Source of the DNA: Polymorphobacter_B sp038225475
GTDB taxonomy: Bacteria; Pseudomonadota; Alphaproteobacteria; Sphingomonadales; Sphingomonadaceae
Reading direction: 5' to 3'
Assembly: GCA_038225475.1 (NCBI GenBank)
Contig: JBBRRA010000011.1
Coordinates: forward strand, 5,936-69,935
Length of the DNA: 64,000 nucleotides
In this document: positions 43,133 to 50,925 of the stretch, piece after piece
How positions within the stretch are numbered: position 1 is the first letter of the stretch
How the letters are laid out: every line of letters starts with the position of its first letter
The notes under the pieces: generated by a model
Database searches by the model: none
Seen by the model: the letters and a program-made list of their open reading frames with translations, nothing else
Told to the model about the DNA's origin: nothing
Program-made: the position numbers and the translations under genes

Positions 43133-43909
43133 TCATGGCCCGCGATGCGTTGGGACGATGAAGCGCTGGCCTTCGGGCGTCGTCCCGAAGTGCGCGGCGA
43201 CGCCGTAGGTTTCGGCGATCAGCGCGGTAGTCAGTACGGTGTCGGGCGCACCCTGTGCCACCACCCGCCCGGCGCGCATCAGCAGCACAGCATCGGCAAC
43301 GCGCGCCGCATGGTTGAGGTCGTGGAGCACGACGACCACACCCGCCCCGGTGCGCGCCACAGCGCGCAGGCAATCGAGCCCGTCGAGCTGGTGCGCCGGA
43401 TCGAGATTGGCGAGCGGTTCGTCGGCGAGCAGCCATTCGGGCTCGCCCGCGAGAACGCGTGCCAGCAACACACGCGCGCGCTCGCCGCCCGACAGCGTAT
43501 TGACGCCGCGCGCTGCAAAGCGCGTGCAGTCGGTGGCCAGCATGGCGCGGGTTATAGCGGCGCGGTCGGCGTCGCTTGCCGCCCAGCGCCCGCGATGCGG
43601 AAAGCGGCCGAGCGCCACCAACGTCGCGACATCGATGTCCCAATGCACATCGGCGGTCTGCGGCAGAAAACCGATGCGCCGCGCAAGGTCACGGCGCGAC
43701 AGCGCGGCGCGGGGCACGCCGCCGAGCAGCACGCTGCCGCTATCGGCATCGCGCAATCCGCCGAGGCAGGCGAGCAAGGTCGACTTGCCCGCGCCATTGG
43801 GGCCAAGGACGGCGGTGACGCTGCCCGGGCGGAACGCCGTGCTGACACCGTCCAGAATGCGTGTTCCACTGAGGGTCAGCGACAGGCCGGCGGCGGCGAG
43901 CATGCTCAT
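43133..43909 (-). CDS. btuD: Corrinoid ABC transporter ATP-binding protein
   Basis: This 258-residue ATPase belongs to the iron-siderophore/B12 importer group. It has Walker A GPNGAGKST, the Q-loop GFLPQTADVHW, the signature LSGGERARVLLARVL, Walker B WLLADEPLANLDP and the switch VLHDLNHAA. The ATG at 43909 overlaps the permease stop by 4 bases. With the permease and binding protein next to it, and the B12 genes around it, cobalamin or cobinamide is the likely cargo; the name BtuD is based on this context. Confidence 0.93.
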   Translation of the reverse strand: MSMLAAAGLSLTLSGTRILDGVSTAFRPGSVTAVLGPNGAGKSTLLACLGGLRDADSGSVLLGGVPRAALSRRDLARRIGFLPQTADVHWDIDVATLVALGRFPHRGRWAASDADRAAITRAMLATDCTRFAARGVNTLSGGERARVLLARVLAGEPEWLLADEPLANLDPAHQLDGLDCLRAVARTGAGVVVVLHDLNHAARVADAVLLMRAGRVVAQGAPDTVLTTALIAETYGVAAHFGTTPEGQRFIVPTHRGP

Positions 43910-44871
43910 GCGAGGCCCCGGCGCAGCTTGAGCAGCAGGATGAGAAAGAACGGCCCGCCGAGCATCGCCATCGCGATACCCAGCCGCAGCTCGCTCACCG
44001 TCGGCGCGGCGCGGACAAGGCAATCGGCGAGCACGAGCAGCAGCGCCCCGCCGATTGCCGACGGTAGCAGCACCGCCGACGGCCGGTTGCCGACCAGCGG
44101 CCGCACCAGATGCGGCACGATCAGCCCGACAAAGCCGATGATCCCCGCCGCAGCCACCGACGCCCCGACGCACAAGCCCACGCCGAGCACGATCAGGATT
44201 TGCAGCCGCAGGGGATCGACCCCCATCGACCGGGCTGCGCTTTCACCGAGCGTCAGCGCATCGAGCGTGCGCCCGGTCAGCGCCAATAATAGCGCGCCGA
44301 CGCCGATCACAGGCAGCGCAATCGCCACATCGTCCCAGCTGCGATCGGTCAGCGCGCCCATCAACCACGTGACGATCTGCGACGTCGCGAACGGCGTCGG
44401 GGCAAGGCTGATTGCCAGCGCCGTCATCGACCCCGCAACGCTCGACAGGATGATCCCGGCCAGCGTGAACACGATAACGCTGCCCGATTGGCCGACGAGC
44501 AGCGCCAGCAGCGCCATCGACACAGCCGCGCCGGTAAGCGCAAACGCCGGCAGGAACCAGAACGCCGTAGAGCCGAAGAACAACGAGATCACGGCCCCGA
44601 GCGCTGCGCCCGCCGACACCCCGAACAGCCCCGGATCGGCAAGCGGGTTGCGCAAATACCCCTGCATCGCCGCCCCCGACAGCCCGAGCCCTGCCCCGAC
44701 CGCTGCCGCCAGTATCGTTCGCGGCAGCCGCAATTCCATGATGATGAGCCAGCGCGGATCGCCGCTGTGCCACGCCGAGAACGGCACCCAGACCTTGCCG
44801 GCGATCAGCGACAGCAGCATCGCTGCGGCCAGCCCGGCGACCAGCAACAGGGTGGCGCGTGCGCCCTTCAC
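43906..44871 (-). CDS. btuC: Corrinoid ABC transporter permease (FecCD family)
   Basis: The 321-residue product has about ten transmembrane helices and the FecCD/BtuC signatures LRLPRTILAAAVGAGLGLSGAAMQGYLRNPLADPGLFGVSAGA and GFVGLIVPHLVRPLVG (split here into known blocks RLPRT, PLADPGLFGVSAGA, GLIVPHLVR). The GTG at 44871 is used, 10 bases after the btuF stop; a longer frame from 44979 would overlap btuF heavily. It forms the membrane channel for the BtuD ATPase encoded next. Confidence 0.94.
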   Translation of the reverse strand: MKGARATLLLVAGLAAAMLLSLIAGKVWVPFSAWHSGDPRWLIIMELRLPRTILAAAVGAGLGLSGAAMQGYLRNPLADPGLFGVSAGAALGAVISLFFGSTAFWFLPAFALTGAAVSMALLALLVGQSGSVIVFTLAGIILSSVAGSMTALAISLAPTPFATSQIVTWLMGALTDRSWDDVAIALPVIGVGALLLALTGRTLDALTLGESAARSMGVDPLRLQILIVLGVGLCVGASVAAAGIIGFVGLIVPHLVRPLVGNRPSAVLLPSAIGGALLLVLADCLVRAAPTVSELRLGIAMAMLGGPFFLILLLKLRRGLA

Positions 44872-44881
44872 TGCGCGCGCT

Positions 44882-45679
44882 TCACAGCGACCGCCTGACC
44901 GCCGACAGGCGCGCCACGGCATCGATGATGGTCGGGCCACCGCAGTGCAACAGTCGTTCGGGATAAGCACGGACGGCAATTCGGCGCGCGAGCGGTTGCA
45001 TCACCGGATGGCCGAGCATGCGGTCCGAACGATCGGCATCACCGACCGAGAACAGCACTTGCGGCGGCCGCGCGACGAGATATTCGAGCGGCAGCACATC
45101 CCACTGCTGCAGCCCAAGATCGGCACTAAGGTTATGAAAGCCGCTGATCCGCAGCAGTTCGTCGGCGAGCGTCCCACGACCGGGCACGAGGCCGCCGCCC
45201 TGCCAGATCAGCGCGGGGACCGCCGGACCGGTGGCGTGTGCGCGTTGGACCGCCGCATCGACCCTTGCCACCAGCGCCGCGCCGCGTCGCGGATGGCCGA
45301 CGAGCGCGGCAATCTCAACGATCTGCGCGTTGCTCTCGGCGATGCTCACCGGAACGCCAAGCTGCACCAGCTTGATCCCCATCCGCCGCAACGCCGCGAT
45401 CGTCGACGGCGCGACATGCCCGCCGGCGATCACCAGATCGGGTGCGAGCGCAACCACTTCTTCGGCGGTGCCCGAGGTTGCCGTGAAGCGCATCGCCTGC
45501 GCGATCGGGATCGAGGTGGCGCGCGGATCCTGCGAATAGTGACTGATCCCGGCAATCTGCGCCGGGTCCGCCACTTCCATCAGCACCGCATCGACGCAGG
45601 GATTGATCGAGACAATGCGCGGCGCAGCCTGCGCCCGGCCGCCGAGGATCAGCACCGCGAGCAGGCCCAGCCGGATCAA
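44882..45679 (-). CDS. btuF: Periplasmic corrinoid-binding protein
   Basis: The 265-residue product has a short signal peptide (MIRLGLLAVLILGGRAQA) and a periplasmic-binding fold of the BtuF/FhuD type: RIVSINPCVDAVLM, the helix ALAPDLVIAGG, and a C-terminal lobe with ALIWQGGGLV and GHPVMQPLARR. It hands corrinoid to the BtuCD pair. The start is TTG 45679, which overlaps the cobO stop (TTGA). No lipobox is seen, so the protein is free in the periplasm. Confidence 0.93.
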   Translation of the reverse strand: MIRLGLLAVLILGGRAQAAPRIVSINPCVDAVLMEVADPAQIAGISHYSQDPRATSIPIAQAMRFTATSGTAEEVVALAPDLVIAGGHVAPSTIAALRRMGIKLVQLGVPVSIAESNAQIVEIAALVGHPRRGAALVARVDAAVQRAHATGPAVPALIWQGGGLVPGRGTLADELLRISGFHNLSADLGLQQWDVLPLEYLVARPPQVLFSVGDADRSDRMLGHPVMQPLARRIAVRAYPERLLHCGGPTIIDAVARLSAVRRSL

Positions 45680-46287
45680 TATTCGACACCCTTTTGCGCC
45701 ATGAAGCCCGCGTTGAACGGGTGCTTCACCTCGTCGAACTCGGTGATCAGGTCTGCGATCTCGAGCAGTTGCGGCTTCGCGTTGCGGCCGGTGATGCAGA
45801 TATGCTTGGTCAGCGGACGATCGGCGAGGAACGCGACGATTTCATCGACCGGCAGCGTGTCGTCGCGCAGCACGATGTTGAGCTCATCGAGAATGATGAA
45901 ATCATAGGCGGGATCGAGGATCAACGCCTTCGATCGCTCCCATGCGGCGCGCGCCGCCGCGATATCGCGCGCCCGGTCCTGCGTATCCCAGGTGAACCCC
46001 TCGCCCATGACTTCAAAGCTCAGCAGGTCGGGGTTGGCCGTGAAAAAGTTCTTTTCGCCGGTTTCCCAACTGCCCTTCACATATTGCACGATACCGACCT
46101 TCATGCCCCAGCCAAGGCTGCGGATCGCCATGCCGAACGCCGACGACGACTTGCCCTTGCCGTTACCGGTGTGAACCAGCAGCAGCCCGCGTTCGAGCGT
46201 GTGGCGCGCCTGCATCCGCTCGCGCGCCACCTGCACGCGCTTCATCCTCGCGTTATGGCGGGCAAAATCCTCGTCGGTTTCGGTCAT
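45676..46287 (-). CDS. cobO: Cob(I)yrinic acid a,c-diamide adenosyltransferase
   Basis: CobO (BtuR/CobA type) transfers the adenosyl group of ATP to reduced corrinoid. The 203-residue product has the P-loop VHTGNGKGKSSSAFG, the conserved GIVQYVKGSWETGE, FTWDTQD and the Walker-like IILDELNIVL, all typical. The ATG at 46287 follows the btuB stop region by 22 bases. It adenosylates imported cobinamide or cobalamin so that the later cobU, cobS and cobT steps can act. Confidence 0.96.
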   Translation of the reverse strand: MTETDEDFARHNARMKRVQVARERMQARHTLERGLLLVHTGNGKGKSSSAFGMAIRSLGWGMKVGIVQYVKGSWETGEKNFFTANPDLLSFEVMGEGFTWDTQDRARDIAAARAAWERSKALILDPAYDFIILDELNIVLRDDTLPVDEIVAFLADRPLTKHICITGRNAKPQLLEIADLITEFDEVKHPFNAGFMAQKGVEY

Positions 46288-46309
46288 GCCGGAATCCCTG
46301 TCGCCGCTA

Positions 46310-48214
46310 TCAATAGTGTAACCGTACACCGACATAGCCCGCGCGGCCCGGTGTGCCATATTGATAGATCGTCTCGTATTTTTCATCGAACAGGTTTTCG
46401 ATACGGCCATAGACTTCGACGCCGTGGCCAACGGGCATTGCCATGCGAATGTCGGCGAGCGCATAGCCTGCGACGCGGTTGGTGTTGGCGGCATCTTCGA
46501 AGCTTGCGCCGACCATCGTCACCGTCGCACCGGTTTCAAGGCCGAACGACCAGCGATAATCGGCGAGCACGCTGGCGCTGTCCTGCGGGCGGCGCAGCAG
46601 CCGATTGCCGAAATTACTGCTGCCGGCAGACCGGTTCCGCGCCGCGATATGGCTGTAGCTGGCAGTCAATCGCAAGGCGTCGAACGGGTGCAGCGCCAGT
46701 GCCAGCTCGACCCCCTCCGACCGCGCGCGGGCGACATTGTCATAAGTGCCATAGGGCCGGTTGAAGCAAATGCCGGTGAACGGCTTAAAGCAGCCGATGA
46801 AGTCGATCAGATCGGTGCTGTCGCGATGGAAATAGGTGGCACTCGCTTCGATGGCACCGTCCAGCAGACGCTGCGTCACCCCCGCGTCCCAGCCCTTCGA
46901 CCGCTCCGGGCGCAACGCCTCGTTGCCGTAGTCGCCCTGCAGCTGATACAGCGACGGCACCTTGAAGCCTTCGCTATAGCTGGCGCGCAGCGTCGTGCCC
47001 TTACCACCCGGCGTCCACACGCCGCTGCCGCCAAAGGTGGTGGCACCGCCGAAGCGGTCGTGATCGTCATGGCGCACGCCCGCCGTCAGCGTCAGGTTGG
47101 GCAGCGGTGTCGCCAAAATCTGGCCGTACACGCTGTCGAGCCGGGCGCGTCCGAACGTCTGCGGGCCGCCATAGCTCGATGTCGCATAGCGCGAAATTTC
47201 GCGCTCGAACCCGCCGGTTGCCTGCCAGCCCTTGGCGATATCGAAAACGCCCTGATATTCGAGCCGCTGGTTCCGGCCGTCGCCGGCAAAGGTTTCGACA
47301 GGGTCGCTCGTCGGATCGATATTGCGGCGCCGGGTATCGGTATAGGCAAAGCCCAACCGGTTGTGGAAACGCCCGTCGAACAGCGCGACGTTGAACCCGG
47401 CATAACCGACCAGGTCGCGTGTCCGCGCGGATTCGAGGGTATCGCCGAAATCGTAAGTCGGCGGTGCATAGCCGTCGATGGCCGCCTTGCTGTTCGAATA
47501 ATAACCACGTGCCTCGACCGAGACGGCGTCGCTCAGCGCCAGACTGACCTTGGCATTCGCACCAAAGTTGCGAAAGCCGTCTTTCTCCTTGCCGCCGAGC
47601 GCGGCGTCATACGCCGAGATTCCATCGGTGCGAAAATATCCGGCCCCGACGCTGGCCGACACCGGCCCGGTTTTGCCCGAAAAATTGCCGACGACCTGCC
47701 CGGTGTTGCGATAGCCATATTCGCCGCGCAGATTGAGCGTCAGCGTTTCGGTGGGCGGCGCGGTGATCATGTTGACGACACCGCCGATCGCCTGGCTGCC
47801 CCACAGGACCGATTGCGCCCCGCGAACCACCTCGATCCGCTCGATATTGCCAACCAGCAGGTTGCCGAAGTCGAAGCCGCTGCCGGGCGACGAGGGATCA
47901 TTGATCTTGACGCCGTCGATCAACGCCACCGTCTGGTCGCTTTCGGCCCCGCGGATGAATACCGAAGTGGTCCCGCCGATCCCGCCGTTACGAGCGATGG
48001 TGACGCCCGGAACGGTCCGCAGGATATCGACGACCGTCGCGGTCTGGCGGCGCTGCAATTCCTCGGCTTCGACGACAGTCACGGTCTGGCCGATCCGTTC
48101 GAGCGGTTGCTCGGTTCGCGTTGCGGTGATCACGATGGTGTCGGGCGCTTCGTCAGCGAGCGCGGGAGCAATTGCGGCAGTGGTTACGAGCAGGAATACG
48201 GAAATTCGGCGCAT
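46310..48214 (-). CDS. btuB: TonB-dependent outer-membrane cobalamin receptor
   Basis: The 634-residue product has a signal peptide (MRRISVFLLVTTAAIAPALA), then a TonB box-like DTIVITATR and plug domain with LRTVPGVTIARNGG and IERIEVVRGAQSVLWGSQAIGG, and a 22-strand barrel ending in an aromatic terminal strand (GYVGVRLHY). BtuB binds cobalamin on the cell surface and imports it with TonB energy. A cobalamin riboswitch lies upstream on the same strand and explains its regulation: high B12 shuts the gene and the genes after it. Confidence 0.94.
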   Translation of the reverse strand: MRRISVFLLVTTAAIAPALADEAPDTIVITATRTEQPLERIGQTVTVVEAEELQRRQTATVVDILRTVPGVTIARNGGIGGTTSVFIRGAESDQTVALIDGVKINDPSSPGSGFDFGNLLVGNIERIEVVRGAQSVLWGSQAIGGVVNMITAPPTETLTLNLRGEYGYRNTGQVVGNFSGKTGPVSASVGAGYFRTDGISAYDAALGGKEKDGFRNFGANAKVSLALSDAVSVEARGYYSNSKAAIDGYAPPTYDFGDTLESARTRDLVGYAGFNVALFDGRFHNRLGFAYTDTRRRNIDPTSDPVETFAGDGRNQRLEYQGVFDIAKGWQATGGFEREISRYATSSYGGPQTFGRARLDSVYGQILATPLPNLTLTAGVRHDDHDRFGGATTFGGSGVWTPGGKGTTLRASYSEGFKVPSLYQLQGDYGNEALRPERSKGWDAGVTQRLLDGAIEASATYFHRDSTDLIDFIGCFKPFTGICFNRPYGTYDNVARARSEGVELALALHPFDALRLTASYSHIAARNRSAGSSNFGNRLLRRPQDSASVLADYRWSFGLETGATVTMVGASFEDAANTNRVAGYALADIRMAMPVGHGVEVYGRIENLFDEKYETIYQYGTPGRAGYVGVRLHY

Positions 48215-48375
48215 GGAGCCTCCTTGTACAACAACAAGGGGTTAGCCCGCGCCGAAGACGCGACTGATGAGCCTGTGAAACGGTCGAAACCCTCCACGCG
48301 CGCCACCCCGTTCGATGTCGTCACGCGAGGCGAACCTCGATCACGCGAAAAACCCCGTCCGCGTAAAGGACCGAC

Positions 48376-48558
48376 TGCGACAGGCAGGTCTCCTGGCTCC
48401 CGGGTCCTGACGATCGCCCCGCCTTCCCGGCTGCTTGCGCAGCCAGTGGCACGATGGGGCGACCGCTCGCCGGTCACAGTTGCGGGCACAGCCCCGGATT
48501 GCAGGCGAAAATCCTGCTTCCGGGTTCCCTATTATTTCCATTTCTGGAAACCTGACGC
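48376..48558 (-). promoter_or_regulatory. Cobalamin riboswitch of the btuB operon
   Basis: On the minus strand the RNA shows the conserved elements in order: AGGGAA with a first stem, the GCCTGCAATCCGGGGCTG-type core ending CCGCAACTGTGA, the B12 box GTGCCACTGG, GGGAAGGC, and the 3' closing GCCAGGAGACCTGCC. These match the adenosylcobalamin riboswitch consensus from memory of the family. About 165 bases lie between the 3' end and the btuB ATG, room for an expression platform. The divergent cobU gene is on the other strand and is not covered by it. Confidence 0.92.
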
Positions 48559-48595
48559 ATAGCCCCGATAGAGTGATCGTCAGCGAAGGGCAAGC

Positions 48596-49111
48596 GTGAC
48601 CGGCAACAGCGTAACATTCCTCCTCGGCGGTGCGCGATCGGGGAAAAGCCGATTGGCGCAGGAATATGCCGAAAGCTTCGGTGGGCCGCTGATCTATCTC
48701 GCGACGGGGCAGCCGTTCGACAGCGAGATGGCGGACCGTATCGCGCGCCACCGCATCGACCGCGGCCCACGCTGGCGCACCGTCGAATGTCCGCTCGAAC
48801 TGCCTGCGGCCGTGACGCGTGAAGCCGTCGACGGTGCAGTCGTGCTGGTCGATTGCCTGACCTTGTGGGCGAGCAACCTGCTGCTCGCCGATGCCGACGC
48901 AGCCTCCGCTTGCGCCGCGCTGATTGCAGCGCTTGCCACGGCCGACGGCCCGGTGATTTTGGTCAGCAACGAAGTCGGCTTGGGAATTGTCCCCGATAAC
49001 GCGCTCGCACGCCGCTTTCGCGACGATGTCGGACGACTGCATCAGGCGGTCGCGGCAGTGGCAGATACGGTCTATTTCGTCGCCGCCGGGCTAAAATTGC
49101 AGCTTAAATAG
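48596..49111 (+). CDS. cobU: Adenosylcobinamide kinase/GTP transferase
   Basis: CobU phosphorylates adenosylcobinamide and transfers GMP, giving adenosylcobinamide-GDP for CobS. The 171-residue product has the P-loop LLGGARSGKSRLAQ, then LIYLATGQPFD, HRIDRGPRW, VDCLTLWASNLL and SNEVGLGIVP, all signature motifs. The start is GTG 48596 with GAAGGG about 6 bases upstream. It diverges from the riboswitch-controlled btuB operon, sharing the intergenic region. Its own promoter must lie inside or beside the riboswitch template. Confidence 0.95.
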   Translation: MTGNSVTFLLGGARSGKSRLAQEYAESFGGPLIYLATGQPFDSEMADRIARHRIDRGPRWRTVECPLELPAAVTREAVDGAVVLVDCLTLWASNLLLADADAASACAALIAALATADGPVILVSNEVGLGIVPDNALARRFRDDVGRLHQAVAAVADTVYFVAAGLKLQLK

Positions 49112-49257
49112 CGGCGGTGCCGATGCGCGAGAATCTGCCCGGCGACCCGATACCGACGCCTTTGGATGACCCGGCCGGGTAAGCAAGTCGGCCTGTGCTT
49201 TTGCCCGCCACCTTCGTTCGGAGACGACAGCGGTGTCGGGACGCGCTATGGTCGGAC

Positions 49258-49965
49258 ATGGCATCCAATCACTGCGTTGACTGCATGGTGCGTGACCGGG
49301 CGCTCTGCAGCAGCCTGTCCACACCAGAGCTGGCGCGGCTCAATTCCGTTACCCGTCATCTCACCGTCGCGAGCGGCAGCACACTGATGTTGGCCGGGGA
49401 TGACAGCCTAGTGTGCGGCAATATCCTGTCGGGCGTGATGAAAATGACTGCAGCAGCAGCAGACGGGCGCGAACAGGTCGTCGGGTTGCTTTACGCTGCG
49501 GACTTCGTCGGCCGGCCCGAGACGGGCGAGCTGCCGTTCACCATTACCGCCCTCACCGAAACCCGGCTTTGCGTCTTTCCGCGCAGAATGATGCAAGCCA
49601 TGCTCGACGAGCACATTTTGATGGTACGCCTGTTGCTGCAGCGAACCGCGGCAGCGCTCGACGAGGCCCGATCCCGGATGCTGATGCTGGCGCGCGGCAC
49701 GGCTGAAGAGAAGATTGCGGGATTTCTCATCGAAATGATCGATCGCTCCGCCGATGTGCGCCGACCGTCGTCCGAAAACGCGTCGCCGACCTTCAACCTT
49801 CCGCTATCGCGCGGTCAGATCGCCGACGTCCTCGGCCTGACGATCGAAACCGTCAGCCGCCAGATGTCGCTGCTGCGCATCGCAGGCGTTATCTCGTTGC
49901 CCGGGGGGCGCGCGATAACGATTCATGATCGCAGGCAGCTCATTGGGCGCGCGATCGCCGCTTAG
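49258..49965 (+). CDS. FNR-type oxygen-sensing transcription regulator (FnrL-like)
   Basis: This 235-residue Crp/Fnr protein has the cysteine set of 4Fe-4S FNR sensors: C6-x2-C9-x7-C17 at the N terminus (HCVDCMVRDRALC) and C105 in TETRLCVFPR, which matches the fourth FNR ligand. The beta-roll is followed by a dimer helix and an HTH whose recognition helix reads LGLTIETVSRQMSLL, with the E-S-R residues that read TTGAT. Two TTGAT-like boxes lie downstream in the window, before the hemA remnant and before ccoN. The ATG at 49258 is chosen over 49195. It ends head-on with the hemerythrin-like gene. Confidence 0.93.
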   Translation: MASNHCVDCMVRDRALCSSLSTPELARLNSVTRHLTVASGSTLMLAGDDSLVCGNILSGVMKMTAAAADGREQVVGLLYAADFVGRPETGELPFTITALTETRLCVFPRRMMQAMLDEHILMVRLLLQRTAAALDEARSRMLMLARGTAEEKIAGFLIEMIDRSADVRRPSSENASPTFNLPLSRGQIADVLGLTIETVSRQMSLLRIAGVISLPGGRAITIHDRRQLIGRAIAA

Positions 49966-50498
49966 ACGCCGCCAAACAGGCTGTGCCGGATCGCATGACG
50001 CGCGGCCGGAGTAAGCCGTTCGTGCGCAAGCAGAAGAATTGTCGCCTCGCGGAAATCGATCGCCCGGCGGCAACCGTCGAACAGGCAGCGCATCATATAG
50101 CTAAGCGTATCGGGCGTCGCAGCCACGCCGACCAAAACGGCAAGATCGAGCGCATCGTGCAAGTCCTCGGCATGCAGCTGATCGACCGCCTGCCGCTGGC
50201 AAAGACGACTGAAGGCGGTCTGGTTCGCGGCGTTCCCTCCGGAAACGATCAGCTTAGCCAAAGTTGCATTCTCTGCGGCTTCGTGGCGGCGCAATGTGTC
50301 GGCAAGGGTGCCGCTCACGCTCGCGGCGCCAAGGATCGCGCTGGGGTCTGGAAGCCCGTTGGCCCAAGCTTCGAGCGCCAGGCAGAGCTCGCGGACCACG
50401 GCGTGCTGCGCAATCATCGGCGCGACGTCGGCCGCGCCCATCGTCTCGAACCGCGGCGTGGTCTGTGGAACCGTGCTTCCCTTTTCGCTGTCGACCAT
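49962..50498 (-). CDS. Hemerythrin-like helical protein, unconfirmed
   Basis: The 178-residue product is predicted all-helical with His and Glu residues in a hemerythrin-like rhythm: QHAVVRELCLALEAW, LRRHEAAENATLAKL and QLHAEDLHDAL. Several of the usual HHE spacings are not exact, so the di-iron site may be degenerate or absent. The ATG at 50498 has GGAG 8 bases upstream. A FNR-like box lies 48-61 bases before it, so oxygen control is plausible. It converges on the FNR gene with a 4-base overlap. Confidence 0.7.
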   Translation of the reverse strand: MVDSEKGSTVPQTTPRFETMGAADVAPMIAQHAVVRELCLALEAWANGLPDPSAILGAASVSGTLADTLRRHEAAENATLAKLIVSGGNAANQTAFSRLCQRQAVDQLHAEDLHDALDLAVLVGVAATPDTLSYMMRCLFDGCRRAIDFREATILLLAHERLTPAARHAIRHSLFGGV

Positions 50499-50545
50499 CC
50501 CGGTTCTCCAAGTTCGATAATTAATCCGGCGGAGCGAAGCGTGCT

Positions 50546-50559
50546 TTGACGTGGATCAA
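50546..50559. promoter_or_regulatory. FNR-type box between two divergent low-oxygen genes
   Basis: TTGAC-GTGG-ATCAA matches the FNR consensus TTGAT-N4-ATCAA at 9 of 10 positions. It lies about 50 bases from the start of the hemerythrin-like gene on the left and 53 bases from the hemA remnant on the right, so it could activate either direction. Confidence 0.7.
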
Positions 50560-50611
50560 AGGGCGACGGCGAAACTTGGCGTAGGTTCCTCCCAAGGCAG
50601 GGAGCGAACGG

Positions 50612-50917
50612 ATGAGCGACGACGTACTGTTCCACGACCAGATCGATGTGCTTCGCGGCGAAGGTGCACCCCGGTTCTGCGCCGACCTCGAGCGACCGAA
50701 CGGCCGGTTTGGGCGTGCGGCACGATGCGCGCCGCGCTCGACCAGCGCGGCATGTGCGGCGGCGACTGGCTGCGCGACAACGACGGCATCGACGTTCAGC
50801 CGATCAATTCCCCAACCGTCGCCGGTCCACAGCGACGACGATATCGACAAGCTCGTCGGTGCGCGGTCGGAAATCTGGAGCCCGTGCGCGCTGTCCCACG
50901 TCGCCGAAGCAGCCTGA
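50612..50917 (+). pseudogene. hemA: Remnant of 5-aminolevulinate synthase (hemA)
   Basis: Three collinear fragments of ALA synthase are visible, in two frames. From ATG 50612 the first frame reads QIDVLRGEGAPRFCADLE, like the N terminus of bacterial HemA (ID.L..EGRYR.FADLE). From about 50710, one frame over, it reads TMRAALDQRGMCGGD, like the AM..ALD.CG.GAGGTRN segment, then LRDNDGIDVQPINSPTV, like the C-terminal HGIYVQPINYPTV. From about 50819, back in the first frame, PVHSDDDIDKLVGARSEIW continues to the stop, like the final TPSPLHSD.DI..LV.AL.E.W. About 280 central residues and the PLP lysine are gone. A GAGGA site for the next gene follows. Function is lost. Confidence 0.75.
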
Positions 50918-50925
50918 GGAACCAA

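Noticed and set aside
42959..45907. Plus-strand open frame of 982 codons over cobT, btuD, btuC and btuF
   Set aside because: It is antisense to four clearly recognised genes, has a biased Arg/Ala/Ser composition and no family features; it is a GC-rich shadow.
46361..48562. Plus-strand open frame of 733 codons opposite btuB and the riboswitch
   Set aside because: Antisense to a TonB receptor with signal peptide and plug motifs; it also crosses the riboswitch.
50612..50917. A genuine 101-residue protein in one frame
   Set aside because: The central part has an unlikely Ala/Thr/Cys/Ser-rich composition, while the other frame shows HemA-like text there; a pseudogene explains both.
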